From DASUAS01 sp963809795 (GTDB lineage: Bacteria > Actinomycetota > Acidimicrobiia > IMCC26256 > DASPTH01): a stretch of 64,000 nt of DNA. The notes beneath the pieces were generated by a model, which saw nothing but the letters and a program-made list of their open reading frames with translations, made no database searches and was not told the DNA's origin. The translations under genes were made by a program, and so were the position numbers. Each line of letters begins with the position of its first letter. The stretch's first letter is position 1. The stretch covers positions 186,001-250,000 of the forward strand of contig CAWELN010000006.1 of assembly GCA_963809795.1 (NCBI GenBank), read 5' to 3'. Below are positions 57,412-64,000 of this stretch, piece by piece.

Positions 57412-58287
57412 ATGGGCGACGTTCGCTGGATGTTCCACGCCACCGCCATGGGGCCCGACTACGACGCCATCCTCGGACCGCTGGAACGCCTGTTCGGGTG
57501 CCGCGTGCTGCACCGCCAGCAGCTGGAGGAGCCGGTCGGGCGGGACGGCGGCATGACCTGGATCGGCGACAACTCGATCGAGATCGGGTCGCCCTACGGC
57601 GAGGGATCCTCGGTCGCCAAATTCGTCGAGCGCCTGGGTGGCGGGATGCACTCGTTCGCGGTCCAGGTCGACGACCTCCCCGCCACACTGCGCCGGATCG
57701 AGCCGCTCGGGGTGGAGGTGGCCGTGCGCCTCGCGCCCGACCTCGCGTTCACCCGCCCCGGTGGCACCGCGGGGCTGGTGATCGAGTGGGGAAGTCATGT
57801 GCAGGACGACGACCCGCGCTTCGGCGCGCCGGTCCCCGTGTTCGTGGTGCCACCGGTGGTGAACGTCGAGCTGATGGCCTTCGTCGCCGCGCTGGTGCGC
57901 GATCCCGCGCGCGACGGCGAGCGGCTCGCCGAGGTGCTCGACACCGACCTGGTGGCCTACGACCACGGGACGGCACCCGACGTACCTCACTTCGCCCTCG
58001 ACCTGGGCGACTGCATGCTCGCGCTCTACCCGGTACCGCCCGACGAGACCACCAGCCGCGCGGTCTGGGGTGGCCTTCACGACCGGCCGCGCTGCATCGC
58101 ACTGGCGTTGACGGTGACCGATCTGGGCGCCGCGGAGCGCGCGCTCGCCGCCGAGCAGGTCGTCGTCCACCACCGCACCGGCGACGGACGGGTCGTGCTC
58201 GATCCGAGCGTGCTGCCGTTCCCGGTGCTGCTCACCGAGGAGCTGCTCCCCGGCGATCCCCGCACCCCGACGTCACTGGAGGACTGA
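57412..58287 (+). CDS. VOC (glyoxalase/bleomycin resistance) superfamily protein
   Basis: 291 residues with two vicinal oxygen chelate modules. The first half has GMTWIGDNSIEIGSPYGEG and FAVQVDDLPATLRRIEPLGVEVA; the second half has LALTVTDLGAAERALAAEQVVVHHRTGDGRVVLDP. The metal ligands are not certain. The stop TGA shares its last base with the next ATG (TGATG), so it is coupled to the isochorismatase-like gene. ATG 57412 was chosen because the longer frame crosses the operator. The reaction is unknown. Confidence 0.83.
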   Translation: MGDVRWMFHATAMGPDYDAILGPLERLFGCRVLHRQQLEEPVGRDGGMTWIGDNSIEIGSPYGEGSSVAKFVERLGGGMHSFAVQVDDLPATLRRIEPLGVEVAVRLAPDLAFTRPGGTAGLVIEWGSHVQDDDPRFGAPVPVFVVPPVVNVELMAFVAALVRDPARDGERLAEVLDTDLVAYDHGTAPDVPHFALDLGDCMLALYPVPPDETTSRAVWGGLHDRPRCIALALTVTDLGAAERALAAEQVVVHHRTGDGRVVLDPSVLPFPVLLTEELLPGDPRTPTSLED

Positions 58288-58937
58288 TGGCAGAGCGCGA
58301 CGAACGGCTGTGGAACCTCCTCGAGCCGTCGACCACCGCGGTGCTCACGATGGAGCTGCAGAACGGCATCGTCGGTGCGGGCGGCATGCTCCCGGCGTTG
58401 CTCGAGGAGCTTGCGCGCGCGGGCACGCTCGACACCGTGCGCCGGGTCTGCGACGCGGCACGCGCCGCCGGCGCGCGCGTGGTGCACTGCACCGCGGTGT
58501 CACGCGCCGACGGCGCGGGTGCCAGCAACAACTGCAAGATCTTCGCCCTCGCCGCGCGCCAGCGCCGTGAGCAGGGTTACGGCGCGACCGATCTCGGCAC
58601 GTCCGGCGCCGACCTCGTCCCGGGCCTCGAGGACCCCCGCGACATCGTGGTGAGCCGGCTGCACGGGATGACGCCGTTCACCTCGACGTCGCTCGACCAG
58701 ATCCTGCGCAACCTCGGGATCCGCACCGTGGTGGCGACGGGTGTCTCGGTCAACCTCGGTGTGTTGGGCATGGCGATGTCGGCCATGGACCTCGGCTACC
58801 AGGTGGTGATCCCCCGCGACGCAGTGGCCGGCGTCCCGCGCGAGTACGCCGATGCGGTGCTCGACAACTCCCTGTCCCTCATCGCCACGCTGGTCAGCTC
58901 GGAGCAGCTCCTGGACGTGTGGCAGTCGGGTCGCTGA
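58287..58937 (+). CDS. Isochorismatase-family protein lacking the catalytic cysteine
   Basis: 216 residues. The fold is recognised from VLTMELQNGIVGAGG, VCDAARAAGARVVHCTAVSR, LGIRTVVATGVSVNLGV and GYQVVIPRDAVAG. Catalytic positions differ from cysteine hydrolases: the first Asp is Glu (TMELQN), and the cysteine site after TGV is Gly (VNLGVL). True isochorismatases also lack that Cys, so this may be an isochorismatase-type hydrolase or a pseudo-enzyme. It is coupled to the VOC gene, and its 3' end overlaps the convergent ackA by 44 nt. Confidence 0.83.
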   Translation: MAERDERLWNLLEPSTTAVLTMELQNGIVGAGGMLPALLEELARAGTLDTVRRVCDAARAAGARVVHCTAVSRADGAGASNNCKIFALAARQRREQGYGATDLGTSGADLVPGLEDPRDIVVSRLHGMTPFTSTSLDQILRNLGIRTVVATGVSVNLGVLGMAMSAMDLGYQVVIPRDAVAGVPREYADAVLDNSLSLIATLVSSEQLLDVWQSGR

Positions 58938-59964
58938 TCTCGCCGAGCAACGGCGCGACCTGTTCGGCCATCTCGAGGTCCTCCCGGGCCTCCACCACGA
59001 AGGTCCGCACGGACGCGCCTTCGCCGGTGATCTCGCGCACCGGTTCGGCGCTCGGCCGGTCGTCGAGCGCCAGGCCCAGCCACTCGAGCCGCGCCGCAGC
59101 CAGCTCCCGCACCTCCGGCGCGTGCTCGCCGACACCGCCGGTGAACGCGAGCCCGTCGAGCCCGCCGAGCGCGGCCACGCACCCACCGATCGCGGTGACC
59201 AACCGGTGCACGTACACGTCGACCGCGAGCCGCGCGTCCGTGTCGCCCGCGTCGCAGCGCGCGAGCACCGCGCGCATGTCGGCATCGCCGCACAGGCCCA
59301 GCAGCCCGCTCTCGTGCTCGAGCACGCGTCCGATGTCCTCGCCGTGGTCGGCGTGCTCCGCCATCCACAGCACGGCGCCGGGGTCGAGCGCGCCCGAGCG
59401 AGTCGCCATCACGAGCCCGTCGAGCGGGGTGAAGCCCATGGTGGTCAGCACGCTCCGACCGTCGCGCACCGCGCAGAGCGAGGCGCCGCCGCCCAGGTGC
59501 GCCACGACGAGCCGGCGCACGCCGGGGGCGAGGGCACCCACGCGCCGCGCCGACCAGGCGTGCGAGATCCCGTGGAACCCGTACACCACGACGCGCTCGC
59601 GCCACCGCGCCGGGAGCGCGTAGGTGCGCGCCGCGCGCGGCACGGTGGCGTGGAACGAGGTGTCGAAGCAGGCGAACTGGGGCACGTCGGGGCGCGCGGC
59701 GCGGCAGCGGTCGATCAGCTCGAGCGCGGGGGGTTGGTGCAAGGGCGCGAGCTCGATCAGCGCGCGCAGCTCGGCGACGAGCTGATCGTCGAGGAGCGCC
59801 GGCGCCGTGCGCGCCCCGCCGTGCACGACGCGGTGGAGCACCACGTCGAGGTCCTCGACGCGGGCCAGGGCGGCTTCCAGCGTCTCGAAGGTCTCGGTCG
59901 CGGGAGGATCGAGCAACGACACCTTGAGCGACGTCGAGCCGGCGTTGACGACCAGCGCGCGCAC
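58894..59964 (-). CDS. ackA: Acetate kinase
   Basis: 356 residues, about 40 shorter than typical. NAGSTSLKVSLLD opens the first ATPase motif, RVVHGGA, FDTSFHATVP, YGFHGISH and VAHLGGGASLCAVRDGRSV are the nucleotide and substrate motifs, and LAFTGGVGEHAPEVR closes the second domain. It converts acetyl phosphate and ADP to acetate and ATP. The gene begins 3 nt after the phosphoketolase stop, so the pair forms an operon. The 3' end overlaps the convergent isochorismatase gene by 44 nt. Confidence 0.93.
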   Translation of the reverse strand: MRALVVNAGSTSLKVSLLDPPATETFETLEAALARVEDLDVVLHRVVHGGARTAPALLDDQLVAELRALIELAPLHQPPALELIDRCRAARPDVPQFACFDTSFHATVPRAARTYALPARWRERVVVYGFHGISHAWSARRVGALAPGVRRLVVAHLGGGASLCAVRDGRSVLTTMGFTPLDGLVMATRSGALDPGAVLWMAEHADHGEDIGRVLEHESGLLGLCGDADMRAVLARCDAGDTDARLAVDVYVHRLVTAIGGCVAALGGLDGLAFTGGVGEHAPEVRELAAARLEWLGLALDDRPSAEPVREITGEGASVRTFVVEAREDLEMAEQVAPLLGEISDPTATRPGAAPS

Positions 59965-59967
59965 CGA

Positions 59968-62403
59968 TCAGCCGGTCCAGGACCAGTCGACGACGTCGGC
60001 GATGTCCTCGCCGTGCTCGCGCGTCCATTCGCGCGCGCGGAGCCGGGCGTCGACCAGGCCCTGGCGCAGCGCGGCCGCGCGCGTCCCCAATCCGGGGACG
60101 CGGTCGATCACGTCGATGGCGAGGCGGTAGCGATCGAGGTCGTTCAACATGACCATGTCGAACGGCGTGGTCGTCGTGCCGTTCTCCTCGAACCCGTGCA
60201 CGTGCAGGCCGTCGTGGTTGCGGCGCCGGTAGGTGAGCCGGTGCACGAGCCACGGGTAGCCGTGGAAGGCGAAGATCACCGGGCGGTCCTCGGTGAAGAG
60301 GTTGTCGAATTCGCGGTCGGGGAGCCCGTGCGGGTGCATGTCCTCGGGCAGCAGCCGCATGAGATCCACGACGTTGAGGACCCGGACGCGCAGGTCGGGG
60401 AGGGCGTTGCGCAGGATCGACGCCGCCGCCAGCGTCTCCAGGGTCGGGACGTCGCCCGCGCAGGCGAGCACGACGTCGGGGTCGAGGCCGGCCTGCTCGG
60501 TACCGGCCCACTCCCAGATGCCGATGCCACGCGCGCAGTGCGCCAACGCGTCCTCGGCCGAGAGCCAGTCGGGGCCGGGCTGCTTGCCCGCGATGACCAC
60601 GTTCACGAAGTGGCGTGACCGGAGGCAGTGGTCGAACACCGAGAGGAGCGTGTTGGCGTCGGGCGGGAGGTACACGCGCACGATCTCCGGCTTCTTGTTG
60701 AGCACGACGTCGAGGAAGCCGGGATCCTGGTGGCTGAAGCCGTTGTGGTCCTGGCGCCACACGTGCGACGACAGCAGGTAGTTGAGGCTGGCGAGCGGGC
60801 GGCGCCACGGGATCTGCGCGCTCGACTCGAGCCATTTGGCGTGCTGGTTGAACATCGAGTCGATGATGTGGATGAACGCCTCGTAGCACGTGAAGGCGCC
60901 GTGACGGCCGGTCAGGAGGTACCCCTCCAGCAGGCCCTGGCAGAGGTGCTCGGAGAGCACCTCCACCACGCGCCCTTCGGGATCGAGCCGCTCGTCGAAC
61001 TCACCGACCGCCAGCTCCCACCGCCGACCGGTCACCTCGAGCACGTCCTGCAGGCGGTTGCTCGCCAGCTCGTCGGGTGCGAACAGCAGGAAGTTGTCGG
61101 GGTTGCGGCGCGTCACCTCGCGCAACCAGCCCCCGAGCACGCGGGTGGCCTCGTGCATCGAGCCTCCGGGCGCGGGCACCGCGACGGTGTGATCACGCCA
61201 GTCGGGGAGGTCGAGGGCGCGCAGGAGCACCCCGCCGTTCGCGACCGGGTTCGCGCTCATCCGTCGCGTGCCGCTGGGGGGGAAGTCGCGCACCTCGGGG
61301 CACGGTCGGCCTTCGTCGTCGAAGAGCTCCTCCGGCCGGTAGGCGCGCATCCACGCCTCGAGCACCCGCCGGTGCTCGTCGTCGGTGCGAGCCGCGGGGA
61401 GCGGCACCTGGTGCGCCCGGAAGGTTCCCTCCACCGGCTGCCCGTCGACCACCGGTGGGCACCCCCAGCCCTTCGGCGTGCGCAGGACGATCATCGGCCA
61501 CGGGCCGACGTCACCGTGGCGGCGCGCCGCGATGGCGTCGAGGCAGGCGTCGACCGCGCTCGCCATCTGCTGGTGCACGTGGGTCGGGTCGTCTCCGGCG
61601 ACGACGCGCGGCGCGTAGCCGTACCCGCGGAGCAACGTGAGCAGCTCCCCTTCGGGGATGCGGGCCAACAACGTCGGGTTGGCGATCTTGTACTGGTTCA
61701 ACGCGAGGATCGGCAGCACCGCGCCGTCGCGCTCGGGGTGCAGGAACTTGGCTGCGTGCCAGCTGGCCGCCAGCGGCCCGGTCTCCGCCTCGCCGTCGCC
61801 GACGACGCAGAACGCGACCAGTCCCGGGTGGTCGAGCACCGCGCCGAACGCGTGCACGAGCGAGTACCCGAGCTCGCCACCCTCGTGGAACGACCCGGGC
61901 GTCTCGGGCGCGCAGTGGCTCGGGACACCGCCGGGGAACGAGAAGCGGCGCATCAGGGTCGTCATGCCGCGCTCGTCGCGGCTCACGTCGTCGTCGACCT
62001 CGGACGTCGTTCCCTCGAGCCACGCGCACGCGTTGGGACCGGGCCCGCCGTGGCCCGGTCCGGCGACGAACACCGCGTCGAGGTCGCGGGCGACGATGGC
62101 GCGACTGGCGTGCGCGTACGAGAGGTTGAGGCCCGGGACGGTGCCGAAGTGCCCGAGCAACCGCGGCTTCACGTGCTCGGGACGCAGCGGCACGCGCAGC
62201 AGCGCGTTGTCGACGAGGTAGATCTGACCGACCGCCAAGTAGTTGGCGGCGCGCCACCAGGCGTCGAGGTGTCGCAGCTCGTCGGGACCGAGCGGTCCGG
62301 GCACGTCGCCGAGCGTGTAGGGCGTCGGGGCGATGGTCGGACCGCCGGTCGAGCGCTCGTCGTCGGCGCTGGTGTCGCCGCCCGTGGTCCGGAGCTCGGT
62401 CAC
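59968..62403 (-). CDS. xfp: Phosphoketolase (xylulose-5-/fructose-6-phosphate)
   Basis: 811 residues, typical for the family. The thiamine diphosphate region has AGPGHGGPGPNACAWLEG, VVGDGEAETGPLAASWHAAKF (GDGE start of the TPP motif) and PILALNQYKIANPT. LNYLLSSHVWRQDHNGFSHQDPGF and YLPPDANTLLS also match. It yields acetyl phosphate plus glyceraldehyde-3-phosphate or erythrose-4-phosphate; the acetate kinase gene follows directly, giving ATP. GTG 62403 has TACCCT 6 nt upstream and no Shine-Dalgarno. Confidence 0.95.
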   Translation of the reverse strand: MTELRTTGGDTSADDERSTGGPTIAPTPYTLGDVPGPLGPDELRHLDAWWRAANYLAVGQIYLVDNALLRVPLRPEHVKPRLLGHFGTVPGLNLSYAHASRAIVARDLDAVFVAGPGHGGPGPNACAWLEGTTSEVDDDVSRDERGMTTLMRRFSFPGGVPSHCAPETPGSFHEGGELGYSLVHAFGAVLDHPGLVAFCVVGDGEAETGPLAASWHAAKFLHPERDGAVLPILALNQYKIANPTLLARIPEGELLTLLRGYGYAPRVVAGDDPTHVHQQMASAVDACLDAIAARRHGDVGPWPMIVLRTPKGWGCPPVVDGQPVEGTFRAHQVPLPAARTDDEHRRVLEAWMRAYRPEELFDDEGRPCPEVRDFPPSGTRRMSANPVANGGVLLRALDLPDWRDHTVAVPAPGGSMHEATRVLGGWLREVTRRNPDNFLLFAPDELASNRLQDVLEVTGRRWELAVGEFDERLDPEGRVVEVLSEHLCQGLLEGYLLTGRHGAFTCYEAFIHIIDSMFNQHAKWLESSAQIPWRRPLASLNYLLSSHVWRQDHNGFSHQDPGFLDVVLNKKPEIVRVYLPPDANTLLSVFDHCLRSRHFVNVVIAGKQPGPDWLSAEDALAHCARGIGIWEWAGTEQAGLDPDVVLACAGDVPTLETLAAASILRNALPDLRVRVLNVVDLMRLLPEDMHPHGLPDREFDNLFTEDRPVIFAFHGYPWLVHRLTYRRRNHDGLHVHGFEENGTTTTPFDMVMLNDLDRYRLAIDVIDRVPGLGTRAAALRQGLVDARLRAREWTREHGEDIADVVDWSWTG

Positions 62404-62409
62404 CAGCCG

Positions 62410-62415
62410 AGGGTA
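62410..62415 (-). promoter_or_regulatory. Leaderless -10 box (TACCCT) for the phosphoketolase operon
   Basis: Minus-strand TACCCT is separated from GTG 62403 by 6 nt. No -35 is evident. Confidence 0.5.
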
Positions 62416-62438
62416 ACCAGATCCGCGGGGGGTGCGAA

Positions 62439-62457
62439 CCGGGCGACCGCCGCCCGG
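62439..62457 (-). terminator. Hairpin after the DUF5658 gene
   Basis: CCGGGC-GACCGCC-GCCCGG starts 6 nt after the stop of the minus-strand gene at 62463. It separates that gene from the phosphoketolase promoter. No T-tract. Confidence 0.45.
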
Positions 62458-62462
62458 CGGGG

Positions 62463-62813
62463 TCAGCGCGCCGACGCCAGTGCGACGAGGTTGTTGGCGC
62501 TGGCGGTGAGCCAGCACGAGACCGAGAAGGTCACCGCGAGCGCCGTCCACACGAAGAGCCGTCCGTCGCGTCGGGCGGCCCAGTACATGACGTAGGCGAA
62601 CAGCACGAACGGGAGCACCACGCGGGCCACCAGGGTGACGCCGACGCCGAGCTCGGCGAAGGCCAGGCGCGCCAGCGGATTGGTCTCCCGGAGGCCGGCA
62701 TGCAAGCCGGCCAGCGTCGTCAGCGCGTCGAGACACCCGGAGACGAGCACCGCCGCGGCCAGCACCGGCCCGACGGTACGGACGCGCACGTACGCGGGCG
62801 CTGCACTGGTCAC
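62463..62813 (-). CDS. DUF5658 family membrane protein
   Basis: 116 residues, about three membrane helices. The family element LDALTTLAGLHAGLRETNPLARLAF follows the first helix. No function is known. GTG 62813 was chosen as start because the following residues begin the hydrophilic-to-membrane transition (VTSAAPAYVRVRTVGPVLAAAVLVSG), but it has no strong Shine-Dalgarno. It is divergent from the small iron-permease-like gene. Confidence 0.7.
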   Translation of the reverse strand: MTSAAPAYVRVRTVGPVLAAAVLVSGCLDALTTLAGLHAGLRETNPLARLAFAELGVGVTLVARVVLPFVLFAYVMYWAARRDGRLFVWTALAVTFSVSCWLTASANNLVALASAR

Positions 62814-62862
62814 CCCCAACCAGTCCCCGCCCGGCCCAGGTGGAAAACCTCCCGGCTCCGGG

Positions 62863-62868
62863 TAGAAC
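62863..62868 (+). promoter_or_regulatory. Possible leaderless -10 box (TAGAAC)
   Basis: TAGAAC ends 6 nt before ATG 62875. The last base departs from the TAnnnT pattern, so support is weak. Confidence 0.3.
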
Positions 62869-62874
62869 GCGGCG

Positions 62875-63258
62875 ATGGAACCCGTGGTCCCGTCGCCATC
62901 CCGGCTCAGCCGGGAGGTCCGGCGCCTCGACCGCGTCGTCGGGAGCTCGGCCGCCGCCGGAGTGGTGGGCTTCGTCGTCGGTGGGTTCGTGGTGGCGCTC
63001 GTCGTCGCCGGGTTCCCGGAGTCGTGGGAGGTGGCGTTCTCGACCGTGGCGGCCGCGGTCACGTTGGTGATGGTGTTCGTGCTGCACCACGCCCAGCGCC
63101 GGGAGCAGGCGGCGACCCAGCTCAAGCTGGACGAGATCGTGCGCGCCATCCCGCAGGCCGACGACCACTACGTGCACCTCCAGGCCGCGCCGGACGACGA
63201 GCTCCGCGAGCTCGAGGAGCGCCACATCGAGCAGCACCAGGCGGCCCGGGCCGACTGA
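62875..63258 (+). CDS. Low-affinity iron permease family protein (small membrane protein)
   Basis: 127 residues. Two membrane helices (about 25-48 and 54-72) surround a short loop, then VFVLHHAQRREQAATQLKLDEIVRAIPQADDHYVHL, which is the conserved element of this family of small membrane proteins (fungal Fet4-like annotation). The hydrophilic C-terminal helix is Glu/His-rich. Transport of iron is not established for bacterial members. The gene lies between the divergent DUF5658 gene and malonyl-CoA decarboxylase. Confidence 0.75.
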   Translation: MEPVVPSPSRLSREVRRLDRVVGSSAAAGVVGFVVGGFVVALVVAGFPESWEVAFSTVAAAVTLVMVFVLHHAQRREQAATQLKLDEIVRAIPQADDHYVHLQAAPDDELRELEERHIEQHQAARAD

Positions 63259-63309
63259 CCGCCGGGGCCGGCGTCACGGGGCCCTCTCCGGGTCGGGTGT
63301 ACTGGAGGG

Positions 63310-64000
63310 GTGACCGAAGCGACCCGGCGCCGTCCCTTCCGCGGGCTGCTCCGCACCCTGCGCCGCACCCGCGACCTGGTCGTGGAGCCGGGGCTCCCGC
63401 CCGGTGACGCGACCCGCGTCGCCAAGGCGATCGACGAGGTGCTCGCGCAACCGGAGACCAACGCGCAGCGCGCCGCGGCCGAGCGGCTGGTGGTCGCCTA
63501 TTCGGGCCTCGACGCCGTCGGCCGGCGGCGCTTCCTCGAGGTGCTGGCCGGCGAGTTCGGCACCGACCCCGTTGCCCTCGACCGCGCCGTCGACCGGGTT
63601 CGGGTGGCGCGCACCACGACCGACCGCCTCGCGGCCGAGCGCGAGCTGCGCCGGGCGGTCATCCCCCGGTACGCGGCGTGGCTCCACGTGATCACCGGCC
63701 TCCCGGACGGCGTCGCCTTCCTCGTCGGCCTCCGCGGCGACCTCCTCTCGATGCGCGGCCGCGATCCCGCCCTCGGCCTGCTCGACGACGAGCTCACCGG
63801 GCACCTCTCGACCCTGTTCGACGTCGGCCTGCTCGAGCTGCGCCAGATCACGTGGGACTCCCCGGCGTCGGTGCTGGAACGGCTCATGGCCACGGAGGCG
63901 GTGCACGCGATCAGCGGCTGGGACGATCTCCGGCACCGGCTCGACGGCGACCAGCGGTGCTACGGGTTCTTCCACCCCGCGCTCCCGAACGAGCCGATCG
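63310..64000 (+). CDS. Malonyl-CoA decarboxylase (3' partial)
   Basis: The frame from GTG 63310 continues past the window end. The first 230 residues include the N-terminal helical domain (AKAIDEVLAQPETNAQRAAAERLVVAYSGLD), RRFLEVLAGEFGTD and RGDLLSMRGRDPALGLLDDEL, then ITWDSPASVLERLMATEAVHAISGWDDLRHRL and YGFFHPALPNEPI at the start of the catalytic GNAT-like domain. It decarboxylates malonyl-CoA to acetyl-CoA. GGAGGG directly before the GTG is a ribosome-binding site. Confidence 0.9.
   Translation, partial: MTEATRRRPFRGLLRTLRRTRDLVVEPGLPPGDATRVAKAIDEVLAQPETNAQRAAAERLVVAYSGLDAVGRRRFLEVLAGEFGTDPVALDRAVDRVRVARTTTDRLAAERELRRAVIPRYAAWLHVITGLPDGVAFLVGLRGDLLSMRGRDPALGLLDDELTGHLSTLFDVGLLELRQITWDSPASVLERLMATEAVHAISGWDDLRHRLDGDQRCYGFFHPALPNEPI

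Noticed and set aside
1..64000. CRISPR arrays, tRNA or rRNA genes, insertion sequences or prophage genes
   Set aside because: No repeat-spacer pattern, transposase or integrase motif was seen, and gaps between genes are too short for rRNA. A tRNA search program would be needed to exclude a small tRNA with certainty.

Overview
The window is a GC-rich (about 70%), almost fully coding stretch of an actinobacterial chromosome. I infer an environmental, aerobic, F420-using actinobacterium, probably of the Acidimicrobiia. The clues are an LLM-class F420 oxidoreductase beside a Ddn-like deazaflavin protein, a bcc-aa3 respiratory operon with an actinobacterial-type QcrA, many acyl-CoA, SDR and CoA-transferase genes, many GTG starts, 4-nt start/stop overlaps (ATGA, GTGA) inside operons, and many apparently leaderless promoters (a TAnnnT box 6-8 nt before the start codon). 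The genus cannot be fixed from the sequence. I saw no tRNA, rRNA, insertion sequence, prophage or CRISPR array, and no gene-free stretch longer than about 300 bp.

Layout. 1-4117: TetR, LLM oxidoreductase, Ddn-like protein and P450 in one operon, then a frameshifted enoyl-CoA hydratase. 4145-10837: TMEM175-type channel, ABC1/UbiB kinase, frameshifted ferritin-like gene, small membrane protein, GNAT, a SpoIIE-phosphatase/HATPase fusion and a convergent STAS antagonist. 10997-23079: catabolic and lipid genes (hydrolases, SDRs, MDR dehydrogenase, sulfotransferase, acyl-CoA dehydrogenase pair), PilZ, cupin and TetR. 23105-31836: a single nine-gene minus-strand respiratory operon coding for complexes III and IV together (qcrC-qcrA-ctaC-ctaD-ctaE-small membrane protein-ctaG-qcrB-DUF2231/Rieske). 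32015-38941: gluconokinase, frameshifted LigD-type phosphoesterase/polymerase, a response regulator without its phospho-acceptor, a regulatory group (HATPase, STAS, hemerythrin), topoisomerase IB and an APH-like phosphotransferase. 39017-46993: thiolase/DUF35/NTF2 operon, antiporter, ECF sigma factor with an NTF2 tail, DHFR-like protein, and a receiver-thioredoxin reductase-like fusion. 47098-53024: methyltransferase with divergent TetR, stand-alone LigD polymerase domain, amidohydrolase and CoA-transferase, frameshifted GNAT. 53079-64000: TetR-controlled heterodimeric ABC exporter, VOC and isochorismatase-like pair, phosphoketolase-acetate kinase operon, small membrane proteins and the start of malonyl-CoA decarboxylase.

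How the parts fit. The respiratory operon is the physiological core: quinol oxidation, cytochrome c transfer and oxygen reduction are encoded in one transcription unit. Acyl-CoA dehydrogenases, hydratase, thiolase-like protein, CoA-transferase and malonyl-CoA decarboxylase point to degradation of fatty acids, sterols or aromatics. Phosphoketolase plus acetate kinase gives a side route from sugar phosphates to acetate and ATP. Several STAS, SpoIIE and HATPase proteins form scattered parts of partner-switching circuits.

Caveat: four otherwise intact genes (3360-4117, 6823-7240, 32725-34318, 52369-53024) carry single small frameshifts. This looks more like indel errors in the assembly than true gene decay.
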